Origin: Hyphomicrobiales bacterium
GTDB lineage: Bacteria; Pseudomonadota; Alphaproteobacteria; Rhizobiales; Rhizobiaceae
NCBI GenBank assembly: GCA_900472295.1
Contig: UCIA01000029.1
Span: 154,860-218,859, forward strand
Direction: 5' to 3'
DNA length: 64,000 nt
In this document: positions 42,100 to 50,627 of the stretch, one piece after another
Layout: every line of letters starts with the position of its first letter
Position numbering within the stretch: the stretch's first letter is position 1
Made by a program: the position numbers and the translations under genes
The notes under the pieces: generated by a model
What the model was told of the DNA's origin: nothing
The model's database searches: none
The model's input: the letters and a program-made list of their open reading frames with translations, nothing else

Positions 42100-42125
42100 A
42101 AAAAACGATCGGCAGGGCTGCCGAT
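42100..42125 (-). terminator. Terminator-shaped hairpin in the metK leader
   Basis: On the minus strand ATCGGCA pairs with TGCCGAT (4-nt loop), followed by CG and six T. It ends 15 bp before the metK GTG and lies downstream of the promoter at 42140-42168, so it is in the 5' untranslated region rather than only ending phrR. Confidence 0.7.
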
Positions 42126-42139
42126 TTTGGCGCGCCACG

Positions 42140-42168
42140 TGTTAACGGTGCCGGGCGCCGCTCGTCAA
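42140..42168 (-). promoter_or_regulatory. Sigma-70-type promoter for metK
   Basis: On the minus strand TTGACG (42168-42163) and TTAACA (42145-42140) with a 17-bp spacer. Transcripts would begin near 42133 and leave a leader of about 50 nt. Confidence 0.6.
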
Positions 42169-42217
42169 GCGGTGCCGCGGTTCTGGCATGAATGTCGCAG
42201 CAATATATCTTGTACCA

Positions 42218-42279
42218 CCGGCGGCGCGCCGCCGGCAGTCGAGCCTTGGGATTACCCGGGCCCTGGGATTACCGGGGCC
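42218..42279. other. Palindrome and short tandem repeat downstream of phrR
   Basis: CCGGCGGCGCGCCGCCGG (42218-42235) is a perfect 18-bp palindrome that could end the phrR transcript. Next to it, TGGGATTACCCGGGCC (42247-42262) is repeated with one change at 42264-42279. Confidence 0.6.
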
Positions 42280-42302
42280 AATGGATCAATCGACCCACGC
42301 AA

Positions 42303-42722
42303 TTACTCGGCATCCTCGGCAGCAAGGGATTTCACCAGATCTATGATCCGGCGACGTACCTTCACATCCGCGATCTTGACGAAGGCACGGTTGAGCTGAA
42401 GCCCTTCCGGACTGCCGCAGAATTCGACGGCGAAAGCCATCGAAGCGTCCTCGGCAAATCCTCTGTTACCCACCGGCTCCTGCCCTGGCGCATCCTCGAA
42501 GAAGAAGGCGACAGGCACGCTGAGTATCGAGGCTATTGCCTGCAGACGGCTGGCGCCGACGCGGTTCGTTCCCTTTTCATATTTTTGGATCTGCTGAAAC
42601 GTAATACCGAGATTTTCACCAAGCTTTTCCTGGCTCATTCCAAGCATATTGCGCCGAAGCCGGACGCGACTTCCAACATGGATATCGATCGGATTCGGTT
42701 TCTTCTTGTTTTCTTCTGTCAT
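42303..42722 (-). CDS. phrR: XRE-family regulator, PhrR-like
   Basis: 139 aa. A Lys-rich start (TEENKKKPNPIDIHVG) leads to a helix-turn-helix domain (RLRRNMLGMSQEKLGENLG, ITFQQIQKYEKGTNRVGASRLQ), then a C-terminal region ending RRRIIDLVKSLAAED. It matches PhrR, described next to the lnt (actA) gene in Sinorhizobium and induced by low pH. The order here, lnt-phrR-metK, is the same. Regulatory targets are unknown. The 5' end is 138 bp from lnt, AT-rich, room for its own promoter. Confidence 0.88.
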   Translation of the reverse strand: MTEENKKKPNPIDIHVGSRVRLRRNMLGMSQEKLGENLGITFQQIQKYEKGTNRVGASRLQAIASILSVPVAFFFEDAPGQEPVGNRGFAEDASMAFAVEFCGSPEGLQLNRAFVKIADVKVRRRIIDLVKSLAAEDAE

Positions 42723-42860
42723 TTTTTCCTCGCCGAATTTTTCCGGCCTTTTCTATTTTTCTTGCCCAAACGAAGCCGGAGCCACCTGCCCCAACAGAAA
42801 CACCAACCGACTTCGAGAAATTTTAGGCGACAACAGTATGAGTTTCTAATGTGTCGGCTG

Positions 42861-44453
42861 TCAATTGACCCGTAGCCGTTGCCTTACGTTCAAGCTGAGG
42901 GCGATTGCGGCAAACAGGAACATGATCAGCATTCCGTTAATGCGCCGCCCCGCGGCGGAGATGAAGGCCTGGCCGGAAATCGGCACCCGCACGTCGATGG
43001 CGCCGCGCGCATCGACCGCCAGCGCATCGACGGTGCGCCCACGGGTATCGACAACAGCTGAGATGCCGTTGTTGGCTGCGCGCAACAGGGGCAATCCATT
43101 TTCCACCGCGCGAATCTGGGCCTGCCTGAAATGCTGGTACGGTCCTGGCGTGTCGCCGAACCATGCGTCGTTCGTGACATTCACAATAAGCTCAGCTGAC
43201 GCAGCGTCAACTGCCACCAGATCGGGGAAGATCACCTCATAACAGATAAATGGCAGAGCGCGGATGCCGCTCGGCAGCCTGATCGGGTGGCGTTCGTTGC
43301 CGGCGGCGAAGTTCATCGGCCCGGCGACCAGTTGCCCGATGCCAAAGCGCTCGAGCAGGCCGGAGAACGGCAGATACTCGCCGAACGGCACCAGATGGAC
43401 CTTGTCGACGGCGTCAGTGATTTCGCCCTTGTCGTCGATCGCCACCACGGAATTGTAGTAGCGGCTGTCGGCATCGATGCCCGATCCGCGCTCCTCGCGC
43501 ACGACGCCGGCGATCAGCGTCTGGCCGGGCTCCAGCATGTCGCCGAGCGCTGTCAGCGCATCCGGGCGTTCGGTAAACAGGAACGGCACCGAGGTCTCCG
43601 GCCACAGGATCAGCTGCGGCTTGAAATGGCCGGGATCGGGTGCTGCGGCCGACAGGCCCATCATGGTGGCGAAGATGCGGTCGCGCACCGAGGCATCCCA
43701 TTTCTCGGCGAGGTCGACATCCGGCTGCACGATGCGGACATCGACAGTGCGGGTCGCGGGCTCGTCCTTGGCGGCCAGCCTGAAATAGCCGAAGCCGGCA
43801 TGGGCGGCGACGAGAACGGCAAGCAGGACAACGCCGAGACGGACGTGCCTGCGCGCTGCCAGCAAGGCCGGAATGGCAAAGACAAAGACCGCCAGCGCAT
43901 TCATGCCGATCATTGAGGTCACCGACACGCTTTGCATCAGCAAGGGTACGGGCATTGCCGCATAGCCGACGGCATTCCAGGGAAAACCGGTGAACAGGAA
44001 GCCGCGCAGCCATTCCGTCAGCCCGAAAGCGAAGGCAAGCGCGGCGATGCGGCCAATGTCGTTGGTCCACAACAGCCGGGCAACGACGGTGGCGAAGCCG
44101 TAGAAAAACGCCAACGCCAACGGAATACCAACGACCGCGAACGGCAAGGCCCAAGCAAAACTGTCGGCCTCGACCAGAAGCGCCTCGCCGATCCACCACA
44201 GGCCGGCGAGAAAATAACCGAAACCAAACCACCAGCCGATGGCAAAAGCCGGTCGCAGGCGCCTGAGCCAACTGTCGGAGGCCTCGCCGGTGGCGCCGTC
44301 GAGCAGCCAGACCAGCAGCGGAAACGAGACGAAACAGACAGCGAAGAAATCGTAAGGCGCCTGGGCGAGCACTGCGAGCGCGCCAGCCAGAAACGCCACC
44401 AGCGCGCGCCGCCAGCCCCAAAGCAGAATTATCCGGCCGGCAAGGCGCTCCAT
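42861..44453 (-). CDS. lnt: Apolipoprotein N-acyltransferase
   Basis: 530 aa from ATG 44453 (an in-frame TTG at 44465 is possible; GGAAG supports the ATG). About six N-terminal membrane helices lead to a periplasmic nitrilase-like domain with the catalytic triad Glu (LWPETSVPF), Lys (VDKVHLVPFGEYLP) and Cys (PFICYEVIFPDL), then a final C-terminal helix. It adds the third acyl chain to outer-membrane lipoproteins. In Sinorhizobium this locus (actA) is needed for acid tolerance. Confidence 0.96.
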   Translation of the reverse strand: MERLAGRIILLWGWRRALVAFLAGALAVLAQAPYDFFAVCFVSFPLLVWLLDGATGEASDSWLRRLRPAFAIGWWFGFGYFLAGLWWIGEALLVEADSFAWALPFAVVGIPLALAFFYGFATVVARLLWTNDIGRIAALAFAFGLTEWLRGFLFTGFPWNAVGYAAMPVPLLMQSVSVTSMIGMNALAVFVFAIPALLAARRHVRLGVVLLAVLVAAHAGFGYFRLAAKDEPATRTVDVRIVQPDVDLAEKWDASVRDRIFATMMGLSAAAPDPGHFKPQLILWPETSVPFLFTERPDALTALGDMLEPGQTLIAGVVREERGSGIDADSRYYNSVVAIDDKGEITDAVDKVHLVPFGEYLPFSGLLERFGIGQLVAGPMNFAAGNERHPIRLPSGIRALPFICYEVIFPDLVAVDAASAELIVNVTNDAWFGDTPGPYQHFRQAQIRAVENGLPLLRAANNGISAVVDTRGRTVDALAVDARGAIDVRVPISGQAFISAAGRRINGMLIMFLFAAIALSLNVRQRLRVN

Positions 44454-44538
44454 AAGGACTTCCAAGTGCGCGAATCAGGAGCCAAGATTTATCAGATTTA
44501 TTGAAACGCGACTCGCTGCGAACCGGCCAATCACAGCC

Positions 44539-45009
44539 CTATCGGTGCCAGCCTTCAATGCTGAGACCGCTCAGCGCCTCAGCCTCCTCGCGCGGAACGG
44601 GGCGCAAGGTCTGGGTGAAGGTCCAGACATGGCCTTCGGGGTCGCGGGCGCGGTACTGCCGCTCGCCGTAAAACTGGTCGGCCGGTTCCTCGACGATCTC
44701 GGCTCCGGCCGCCCTCGCCTGCGCGCAATGCGCGTCGAGGCCGTCCTTCAGCCGCACACAGACCGACTGGGTGTTCTTGCCGCCGACACTTGCCGGGCTG
44801 GCGACGTGGTCGGCCCATTCGGAATCGACGATGATGTAGCCGTCGCCGAAGCGCATCTCGGCATGGACGAGCTTTCCATCGGCGTCGCTGACCACCATGC
44901 TCGGCTCAAAGCCGAAGGCCGCTTCGAGCCAGACCAGTGCCGCCCTTGGGTCCTTGTAGAAGACCCCGGGACCGAAAGTGGTGTGTTTGAACGGGTCCCC
45001 GACCGTCAT
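44539..45009 (-). CDS. VOC-family (glyoxalase-like) protein
   Basis: 156 aa from ATG 45009. A single VOC domain with FYKDPRAALVWLEAAFGFEPSM near the start, MRFGDGYIIVDSEW, SVCVRLKDGLDAHCAQARAAGAEI and a C-terminal RDPEGHVWTFTQ, the last carrying the usual metal-ligand His. Enzyme function is not predictable; it could be a lactoylglutathione lyase-like or binding protein. It is 10 bp from the corC gene. Its presence between corC and lnt is a small departure from the order in other rhizobia. Confidence 0.85.
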   Translation of the reverse strand: MTVGDPFKHTTFGPGVFYKDPRAALVWLEAAFGFEPSMVVSDADGKLVHAEMRFGDGYIIVDSEWADHVASPASVGGKNTQSVCVRLKDGLDAHCAQARAAGAEIVEEPADQFYGERQYRARDPEGHVWTFTQTLRPVPREEAEALSGLSIEGWHR

Positions 45010-45019
45010 GCCAGGGAAA

Positions 45020-46138
45020 TCAGGCCTGCTCGGTGCGGGCGGCGCGGCGGCGGCGCTCGGCTTTCTGGCTCTGCACGATGCGCACCCGCTTGACGCGGCG
45101 CGGATCGGCGTCGAGCACATGGAACTCGAAGCCGGGTATGGCCTGCACGACTTCGCCGCGCGCCGGCACGCGGCCCAGCGTGTTGAAGATCATGCCGCCG
45201 ATGGTGTCGACATATTCGCCATGCTCGCCGGCCGTGAAATCCTCGCCGATCATCTTGGCGACCTCGTCGATCTCTGCCTTGCCGTCGACGACATAGATGC
45301 CGTCGCCGGTCTGGGTGATCATCGGCTCGTCGTCATCATGCTCGTCCTCGATGTCGCCGACGACCATCTCGACGATGTCTTCCAGCGAAGCCAGGCCATC
45401 GGTGCCGCCATATTCGTCGATGACCAGCGCCATCTGGGTGCGGTTCGTCTGCATACGGCCCATCAGGTCGGAGGCAAGCATGGATGGCGGTACGAACAGC
45501 ACCGGGCGGATCAGACTGAGCTCGCCGATGGTGCGGCCGAGGTCGACCTGAGCGAGATCGAGCAGCGTTGCTGTCGGCGTTTTCCTGGATGTCCGGCCCT
45601 TCTTGACGCGGGCAATTTTGGTGATATGCGCCAGCACGTCGCGGATGTGGACCATGCCGCGCGGATCGTCGAGCGTCTCGGAATAGACCGGCATGCGCGA
45701 ATGTCCGGATTGCTCGAACAGGCCAAGCAGATCGCCCAAGGTCGTGGTGATCTCGACCGCCTCGATGTCGGCGCGCGGCACCATGACGTCCTCGACGCGA
45801 ACTTCGCGCAGGCGCAAAATGTTGTTGAGCATGGCGCGTTCGCCGGGCGAAAAAGCGCCGGCGTCGCTGGTTGTTTCGGCAAGCGCGCCGGCGATTTCCT
45901 CGCGCAGGCTGGTGCCGTTGCGCTGCCGAAACAGGCCCAAAACGCGGTCGAACAGGGACGGACCGGCAGGCGACGGCTCGCTGGCGATGCTGCCAGAACC
46001 AGGGCCGGCAGAAACGGAGCTGCCAGAAGCGGGGCTGCCGGAGCTAGTACTCGGACTCGATCCTTCTTCCGTCGTATCGGAAGGCTTGGTCGCACTGCCA
46101 GCCTCGGGGAGAGCGGCAGTTTCTGGTTTGTCGTTCAT
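45020..46138 (-). CDS. CBS-domain protein of the CorC/TlyC (hemolysin-like) family
   Basis: 372 aa from ATG 46138. A low-complexity Ser/Gly/Pro N-terminus (about residues 20-60) leads to two CBS domains (VMVPRADIEAVE ... IRDVLAHI; then IRPVLFVPPSMLASDLM ... LVIDEYGGTDGLASLEDIVE) and a CorC transporter-associated domain (DIEDEHDDDEP ... GMIFNTLGRVPARGE). It has no transmembrane DUF21 domain, so it resembles CorC. CorC proteins help Mg2+/Co2+ efflux; Corynebacterium and Salmonella members act with CorA, and a corA gene lies at 30605, but direct link is unproven. Confidence 0.92.
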   Translation of the reverse strand: MNDKPETAALPEAGSATKPSDTTEEGSSPSTSSGSPASGSSVSAGPGSGSIASEPSPAGPSLFDRVLGLFRQRNGTSLREEIAGALAETTSDAGAFSPGERAMLNNILRLREVRVEDVMVPRADIEAVEITTTLGDLLGLFEQSGHSRMPVYSETLDDPRGMVHIRDVLAHITKIARVKKGRTSRKTPTATLLDLAQVDLGRTIGELSLIRPVLFVPPSMLASDLMGRMQTNRTQMALVIDEYGGTDGLASLEDIVEMVVGDIEDEHDDDEPMITQTGDGIYVVDGKAEIDEVAKMIGEDFTAGEHGEYVDTIGGMIFNTLGRVPARGEVVQAIPGFEFHVLDADPRRVKRVRIVQSQKAERRRRAARTEQA

Positions 46139-46166
46139 CGTCGTCCGGTCAATTGGTCTTTTGTCA

Positions 46167-46673
46167 TTACGTGTAGGGATCGGGAATGGCAAGCCTTGCG
46201 AGCGCTGCGCGCTCGATGGCTTCCATCTCCTCAGCTTCGGCATCGGTCTCGTGATCATAGCCTAGCAAATGCAGCAGGCCGTGGATGACGAGATGGGTGA
46301 TATGGTTCTCGAATGGCTTCTCTTCCAGAGCAGCTTCGCGCGACACCGTCTCGGCGGCGAGCACTATATCGCCCAGCATAGGCGGCAGCTTGCCGCCTTT
46401 GGGGAACGGAAAAGCCGGGAAAGACAAGACGTTGGTCGCCTTGTCCTTGCCGCGCCAGCCGGCATTGAGGGTGCGGATATGGGCATCGTCGGAAAAGACG
46501 ATCGAGAGCTCGGAAGGACCGGCCGCGGCGGTTTCTGCAAAGGCGGCCGACACGGCGCGATCGACCAACAGCGTCAGCGCCGCCTCATCGGGCCAATCGC
46601 CGGCCTCGACCGACAGATCGATCTCGACGGGGATCGAAATATCCCCGCCGCCAGATTCTGAGTGTTCAGGCAT
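46167..46673 (-). CDS. ybeY: Endoribonuclease YbeY
   Basis: 168 aa. The zinc site HGLLHLLGYDHETD is intact, with an LNAGWRGKDKATNVLSFP block upstream. YbeY matures 16S rRNA 3' ends and degrades defective 70S ribosomes; in rhizobia it also influences small-RNA regulation. It is 28 bp before the corC gene and follows phoH by 18 bp, in the conserved phoH-ybeY-corC-lnt order. Confidence 0.96.
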   Translation of the reverse strand: MPEHSESGGGDISIPVEIDLSVEAGDWPDEAALTLLVDRAVSAAFAETAAAGPSELSIVFSDDAHIRTLNAGWRGKDKATNVLSFPAFPFPKGGKLPPMLGDIVLAAETVSREAALEEKPFENHITHLVIHGLLHLLGYDHETDAEAEEMEAIERAALARLAIPDPYT

Positions 46674-46691
46674 GAGCCCGCATCGTCATGA

Positions 46692-47741
46692 TCAGTTCTC
46701 GGCGCCCAGGCCGCGCGCCAGCTTGGCGTCGCGGTCATAGGCCCTGACGATTTCGGCCACCAGCGGATGGCGAACGACGTCGACATCGTTGAAGCGCACG
46801 GTGACCGCGCCGGCCACACCGTCAAGGACACGCAACGCTTCGACCAGGCCGGATTTGGTGCTCGGGGGCAAGTCGATCTGGGTCGGATCGCCGGTGACGA
46901 TCATGCGTGAATTTTCACCGAGACGGGTCAGAAACATCTTCATCTGCATCGGCGTGGTATTCTGCGCCTCGTCGAGGATGACGGCGGCATGCGCCAGCGT
47001 GCGGCCGCGCATGAAGGCGAGCGGCGCGATCTCGATCACCTCGGCGGCAATGGCGCGCTCGACCTTGTCGGCCGGCATCATGTCGTAGAGCGCGTCGTAG
47101 AGGGGCCGCAGATACGGATCGACCTTTTCCTTCATGTCGCCGGGCAGGAAGCCCAGACGCTCGCCGGCTTCTACCGCCGGGCGTGACAGGATGATGCGTT
47201 CGACCATGCCGCGTTCGAGCAGCATCGCCGCATGCGCCACCGCCAGATAGGTCTTGCCGGTGCCGGCCGGACCGATGCCGAACACCAGTTCCGAGCGCTC
47301 CAACGCCCGCATATAGGCGTCCTGGTTGAGCGAGCGGGCATAGATCGTCTTCTTGCGGGTGGATATCTGGGCGGCCGAGACCTTGCCCTTGCGCTCCAGC
47401 GTCGGCAGCGTCAGCTGGTCGTCGGCGGCGATCGCCATGCGCACGGCGCCGTCGACGTCGGACTGGCCGATATCGGTGCCCTTCTGGAGAATGCCGTAGA
47501 GATTGTCGAGCGCGCGGCGAGCCTGCTCGGCCGCCGAGGCCGAGCCCTTGATGGTCAACTGGTTGCCGCGCGAGCGGATGTCGACGCCGAGCTTCTGCTC
47601 GAGCCTCGCCAGGTTCTCGTCGAACTGGCCGTACAGGGCGCTGGCAAGCTTGTTGTTGTCGAAAGTCAGAACGATGTGCGCCATGTCAGAGGCCCCGGAT
47701 GTCTGGTTCTGGGGCAGAGTCTTCACTTCAGCAGCGCTCAA
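46692..47741 (-). CDS. phoH: PhoH family ATPase
   Basis: 349 aa with likely TTG start at 47741, because GAGGAGA lies 5 nt upstream and no good ATG matches it; ATG at 47684 (MAHIVLTFDNN) is the alternative and begins the conserved domain. An N-terminal KH-like segment precedes the ATPase with Walker A FGIGPAGTGKTYLAVA and Walker B AAVILDEAQNTTPMQ. The family (YbeZ in E. coli) interacts with YbeY. Placed directly before ybeY. Confidence 0.94.
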   Translation of the reverse strand: MSAAEVKTLPQNQTSGASDMAHIVLTFDNNKLASALYGQFDENLARLEQKLGVDIRSRGNQLTIKGSASAAEQARRALDNLYGILQKGTDIGQSDVDGAVRMAIAADDQLTLPTLERKGKVSAAQISTRKKTIYARSLNQDAYMRALERSELVFGIGPAGTGKTYLAVAHAAMLLERGMVERIILSRPAVEAGERLGFLPGDMKEKVDPYLRPLYDALYDMMPADKVERAIAAEVIEIAPLAFMRGRTLAHAAVILDEAQNTTPMQMKMFLTRLGENSRMIVTGDPTQIDLPPSTKSGLVEALRVLDGVAGAVTVRFNDVDVVRHPLVAEIVRAYDRDAKLARGLGAEN

Positions 47742-47775
47742 CCGTCTCTCCTCATCTGCCGAGGTCTGTTGCTAA

Positions 47776-47819
47776 GCATGTCGTCGTCCCGAAACCGGGA
47801 CCGCTTTTGAGCGACATGC
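47776..47819. repeat. Palindromic repeat, copy 7 (ATGTCG type), next to the miaB stop codon
   Basis: Outer arms GCATGTCG/CGACATGC, inner CCGAAACCGGG core with GCTTTTG on the right. Its right arm ends one base before the miaB stop (47821-47823). It lies 36 bp upstream of phoH. Confidence 0.88.
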
Positions 47820-47820
47820 A

Positions 47821-49230
47821 TCAGGCCAACTCGGCGAACAGGCTATTGTAGCCCGTCTTCGTGATTCGCACCCGGATAATGTCACCGATTTCGCCGGCCT
47901 TTTCATCAACAATAACCGGCTGCAGCCAAGGCGAGCGGCCAACCTTCTGTCCGGCCTGACGGCCGGGCTTCTCGATCAGCGTATCGATGGTGCTGCCGAC
48001 CAGGCTCAGGCCGAAATCCTGCTGCTGTTTGAGCAACAGCGCCTGCAAACGCTGGAGGCGCTCATCCTTTACCGCTTCCGGCACGTGATCGGGCATGTCG
48101 GCGCCCGGCGTGCCGGGGCGCGGCGAATATTTGAACGAGAAGGCCGAGGCGTAGTTTACCTGGCGCACCAGTTCCATCGTCGCCTCGAAGTCCGCGTCGG
48201 TTTCGCCAGGAAAGCCGACGATGAAGTCGCCGGACAGCGCAATATCGCCGCGGGCAGCACGAATGCGTTCGAGCAGCGCCAGATAATCCTTTGCCGTATG
48301 CCTGCGGTTCATCGCCTTGAGGATGCGGTCGGAGCCCGACTGCACCGGCAGATGCAGGTAAGGCATCAGTGACGGAAGATCGCGGTGGGCGGCGATCAAT
48401 TCATCGTCCATGTCGCGCGGATGGCTGGTGGTGTAGCGCAGCCGCGCCAGGCCGGGAATCTCGGCCAGCCGGAACAGCAGCCGGCCAAGGCCCCATTCGA
48501 AGCCGTCTTCACCCTTGCCGTGCCAGGCGTTGACGTTCTGGCCAAGCAGCGTCACCTCGCGCACGCCGGCGTCGGCCAAGCGCTCGGCCTCGGCGACGAT
48601 CTGCGCCACCGGCCGCGACACTTCCGAGCCTCTGGTATAGGGCACGACGCAGAAGGTGCAGAACTTGTCGCAGCCTTCCTGCACGGTGAGGAAAGCGGTG
48701 ACGCCGCGCTTGATCACTTCGGCGCGCTTGGGCTGCGGCAGATGCTCGAACTTGTCTTCGATGGCGTATTCGGTCTCGACGATCTTCTCGCCGCCGCGCA
48801 CCCGCGCCAGCACATCCGGCAGCCGGTGATAGGTCTGCGGGCCGATGACCAAGTCGACGGCGGGCGAACGGCGGATGATTTCAGCACCCTCGGCCTGCGC
48901 GACACAGCCGGCGACGCCGATCAGCATTTCGCGACCGGCTGCGGCGCGTTCAGCCTTCATGTCGCGGATGCGGCCGAGCTCGGAATAGACCTTTTCCGCC
49001 GCCTTCTCCCTGATGTGGCAGGTGTTGAGCAGCACAAGGTCGGCCTCGGCGATGACATCGGTCGCGGTATAGCCGTCGGCGGCCAGCGCATCGGTCATGC
49101 GCTGTGAATCGTAGACATTCATCTGGCAGCCATAGGTCTTGACGAAGACCTTCTTGGCCGAGGCGGACGCCACATCAGCGCTTTGCGCGGCAGTGTCGGC
49201 GTCGGTCCGTTCTATCGTGTTCAAATCCAT
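47821..49230 (-). CDS. miaB: tRNA-2-methylthio-N6-dimethylallyladenosine synthase MiaB
   Basis: 469 aa from ATG 49230. An N-terminal UPF0004 domain (VKTYGCQMNVYDSQRM, with cysteines for the second [4Fe-4S] cluster in NTCHIREKA and GVAGCVAQAEG) is followed by the radical-SAM core with CDKFCTFCVVPYTRG, and a C-terminal TRAM domain. It adds a methylthio group to A37 of tRNAs reading U-starting codons. It lies between olsA and phoH, in the conserved order. Confidence 0.97.
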   Translation of the reverse strand: MDLNTIERTDADTAAQSADVASASAKKVFVKTYGCQMNVYDSQRMTDALAADGYTATDVIAEADLVLLNTCHIREKAAEKVYSELGRIRDMKAERAAAGREMLIGVAGCVAQAEGAEIIRRSPAVDLVIGPQTYHRLPDVLARVRGGEKIVETEYAIEDKFEHLPQPKRAEVIKRGVTAFLTVQEGCDKFCTFCVVPYTRGSEVSRPVAQIVAEAERLADAGVREVTLLGQNVNAWHGKGEDGFEWGLGRLLFRLAEIPGLARLRYTTSHPRDMDDELIAAHRDLPSLMPYLHLPVQSGSDRILKAMNRRHTAKDYLALLERIRAARGDIALSGDFIVGFPGETDADFEATMELVRQVNYASAFSFKYSPRPGTPGADMPDHVPEAVKDERLQRLQALLLKQQQDFGLSLVGSTIDTLIEKPGRQAGQKVGRSPWLQPVIVDEKAGEIGDIIRVRITKTGYNSLFAELA

Positions 49231-49304
49231 CCGGCGGCTTCTAACGCCTTTCCGTGACAAAAAACAGACGATTCTGGGCAATGCGCCTGAGGGCGCAGCC
49301 CGGG

Positions 49305-50105
49305 CTACCGGCTCGGGAGCGGGTCGGCGAGCGCTGCCTGCATCATGGCGCGCACCTGGCTTTCCATCAGTCTCGAGGTTTCCTTGCGGTTCGTGCCCTT
49401 GGAGAAGGCGATGGGCTCGCCGAAATGCACCTCGACGTCGAGCGCTCCTTCGGCCATCAGCACCTTGAGATGCGGCAACAGATCCTGATCGCCGATCCAG
49501 GCGGCGATCGACCGGTGACGACGCCCGAGCGGCACGCCGTGCACCCGCGTGTAGGCGATCGCCAGCGGCTGAATGAAGACCTGATCGGCGGCACCTTCCG
49601 CAATCGCCATCGAGGCGGCGCCGAACAAGGTGCTCTTGAACGGCAGGATGGTGTTGCCGTCGCCGGTCGAGCCCTCGGCAAACAGAACCATGGCGTCGCC
49701 CTTGGCCATGCGGCCAGCGATCTCGCTGGCCTGGTCTCCCGCGGTGCGCTTGCGCTCGCGCTCGATGAAGACGGTGCGCTGCAGCTTCGACAGCCAGCCG
49801 ATCAGCGGCCATCCCTCCATGTCCGCCCTGGCGATGAAGGTGACATCGGCAAAAGAGCCGAGCACCATGATGTCGGTCCAGGAGATATGGTTCGAGGCGA
49901 CCAGCAGCGGGCGCTTCATGGATAGCGCGCCTTTGACATGGATACGCAGGCCGAGCGTGCGGACAATGAGCCTGTGCCAGACCTTCAGAATGACCGTCTC
50001 GCGCCAGATTCCGGTCTTCATCGACAGGAGCTGCAACGGCACAAGGACCAGCGAGCCGACGACCACCAGGCTCAGCGCCAGGAAAATCCTGATTTTTCCG
50101 ATCAT
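49305..50105 (-). CDS. olsA: 1-acyl-glycerol-3-phosphate/lyso-ornithine lipid O-acyltransferase
   Basis: 266 aa. Membrane-embedded N-terminus (residues about 5-28) and the acyltransferase motif I NHISWTD (HX4D), with motif III FAEGSTGDG. The genomic setting (miaB-this gene-rimI-tsaB) is that of olsA in Sinorhizobium meliloti, which acylates lyso-ornithine lipid to ornithine lipid; the family also includes PlsC, so which activity it has is uncertain. No olsB gene is in the window. Confidence 0.85.
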   Translation of the reverse strand: MIGKIRIFLALSLVVVGSLVLVPLQLLSMKTGIWRETVILKVWHRLIVRTLGLRIHVKGALSMKRPLLVASNHISWTDIMVLGSFADVTFIARADMEGWPLIGWLSKLQRTVFIERERKRTAGDQASEIAGRMAKGDAMVLFAEGSTGDGNTILPFKSTLFGAASMAIAEGAADQVFIQPLAIAYTRVHGVPLGRRHRSIAAWIGDQDLLPHLKVLMAEGALDVEVHFGEPIAFSKGTNRKETSRLMESQVRAMMQAALADPLPSR

Positions 50106-50135
50106 TGCGCCTTTGGCCCTAATCCCGCGCCTTCG

Positions 50136-50627
50136 CTAACGAAGATCGCGGCGCATGACAAGCGCGCCGGTCGGGCCGTGTTCCGAGCGGTAGTAATTGG
50201 CGCGCTGGCCGACCTGACGGAATCCGAGCCGGCGGTAGAGCGCAATCGCGGCAACATTGGTCTCGTCGACCTCGAGGAACAGCGCCTCGGCGCGCTGCGC
50301 ATGCAATTCGCGCAGCACAGCGTCCATCAGCTGCCAGCCGAGCCCCTGGCGGCGATGCGAGCGCGCCACCGCCACCGTCAGGATCTCGCCTTCACCGGCT
50401 GCCAGCCTGGCCAGCACAAAGCCGACCGGCGGCTTGGCGCCCTGGCCGATCTCGCGCGCGGCATAGCCGAACACAGTGTCCTGCTCGAGCAGCGAGGCGA
50501 ACTCGCCATCGGTCCACGGCCGGACGAAATCCTCGCGATGCAGTGCCGATACCGTTGGGCTGTCGGCGATGGTCAGCGGCTCGAGCGCATAGTCCCTGCG
50601 GCGCGGCTGGAGGAAGGGAATGCGCAT
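50136..50627 (-). CDS. rimI: Ribosomal protein alanine N-acetyltransferase RimI
   Basis: 163 aa. GNAT fold with the acetyl-CoA loop VARSHRRQGLGWQLMDAVL and the C-terminal FLEVDETNVAAIALYRRLGFRQVG, typical of RimI. It acetylates the N-terminal alanine of S18 and probably other proteins. Its ATG shares bases with the tsaB stop (TAATG), so the two are translationally coupled. Confidence 0.92.
   Translation of the reverse strand: MRIPFLQPRRRDYALEPLTIADSPTVSALHREDFVRPWTDGEFASLLEQDTVFGYAAREIGQGAKPPVGFVLARLAAGEGEILTVAVARSHRRQGLGWQLMDAVLRELHAQRAEALFLEVDETNVAAIALYRRLGFRQVGQRANYYRSEHGPTGALVMRRDLR

Noticed and set aside
42084..42303. A SAM riboswitch before metK.
   Set aside because: I could not match any known SAM aptamer core, and the likely transcript leader is only about 50 nt.
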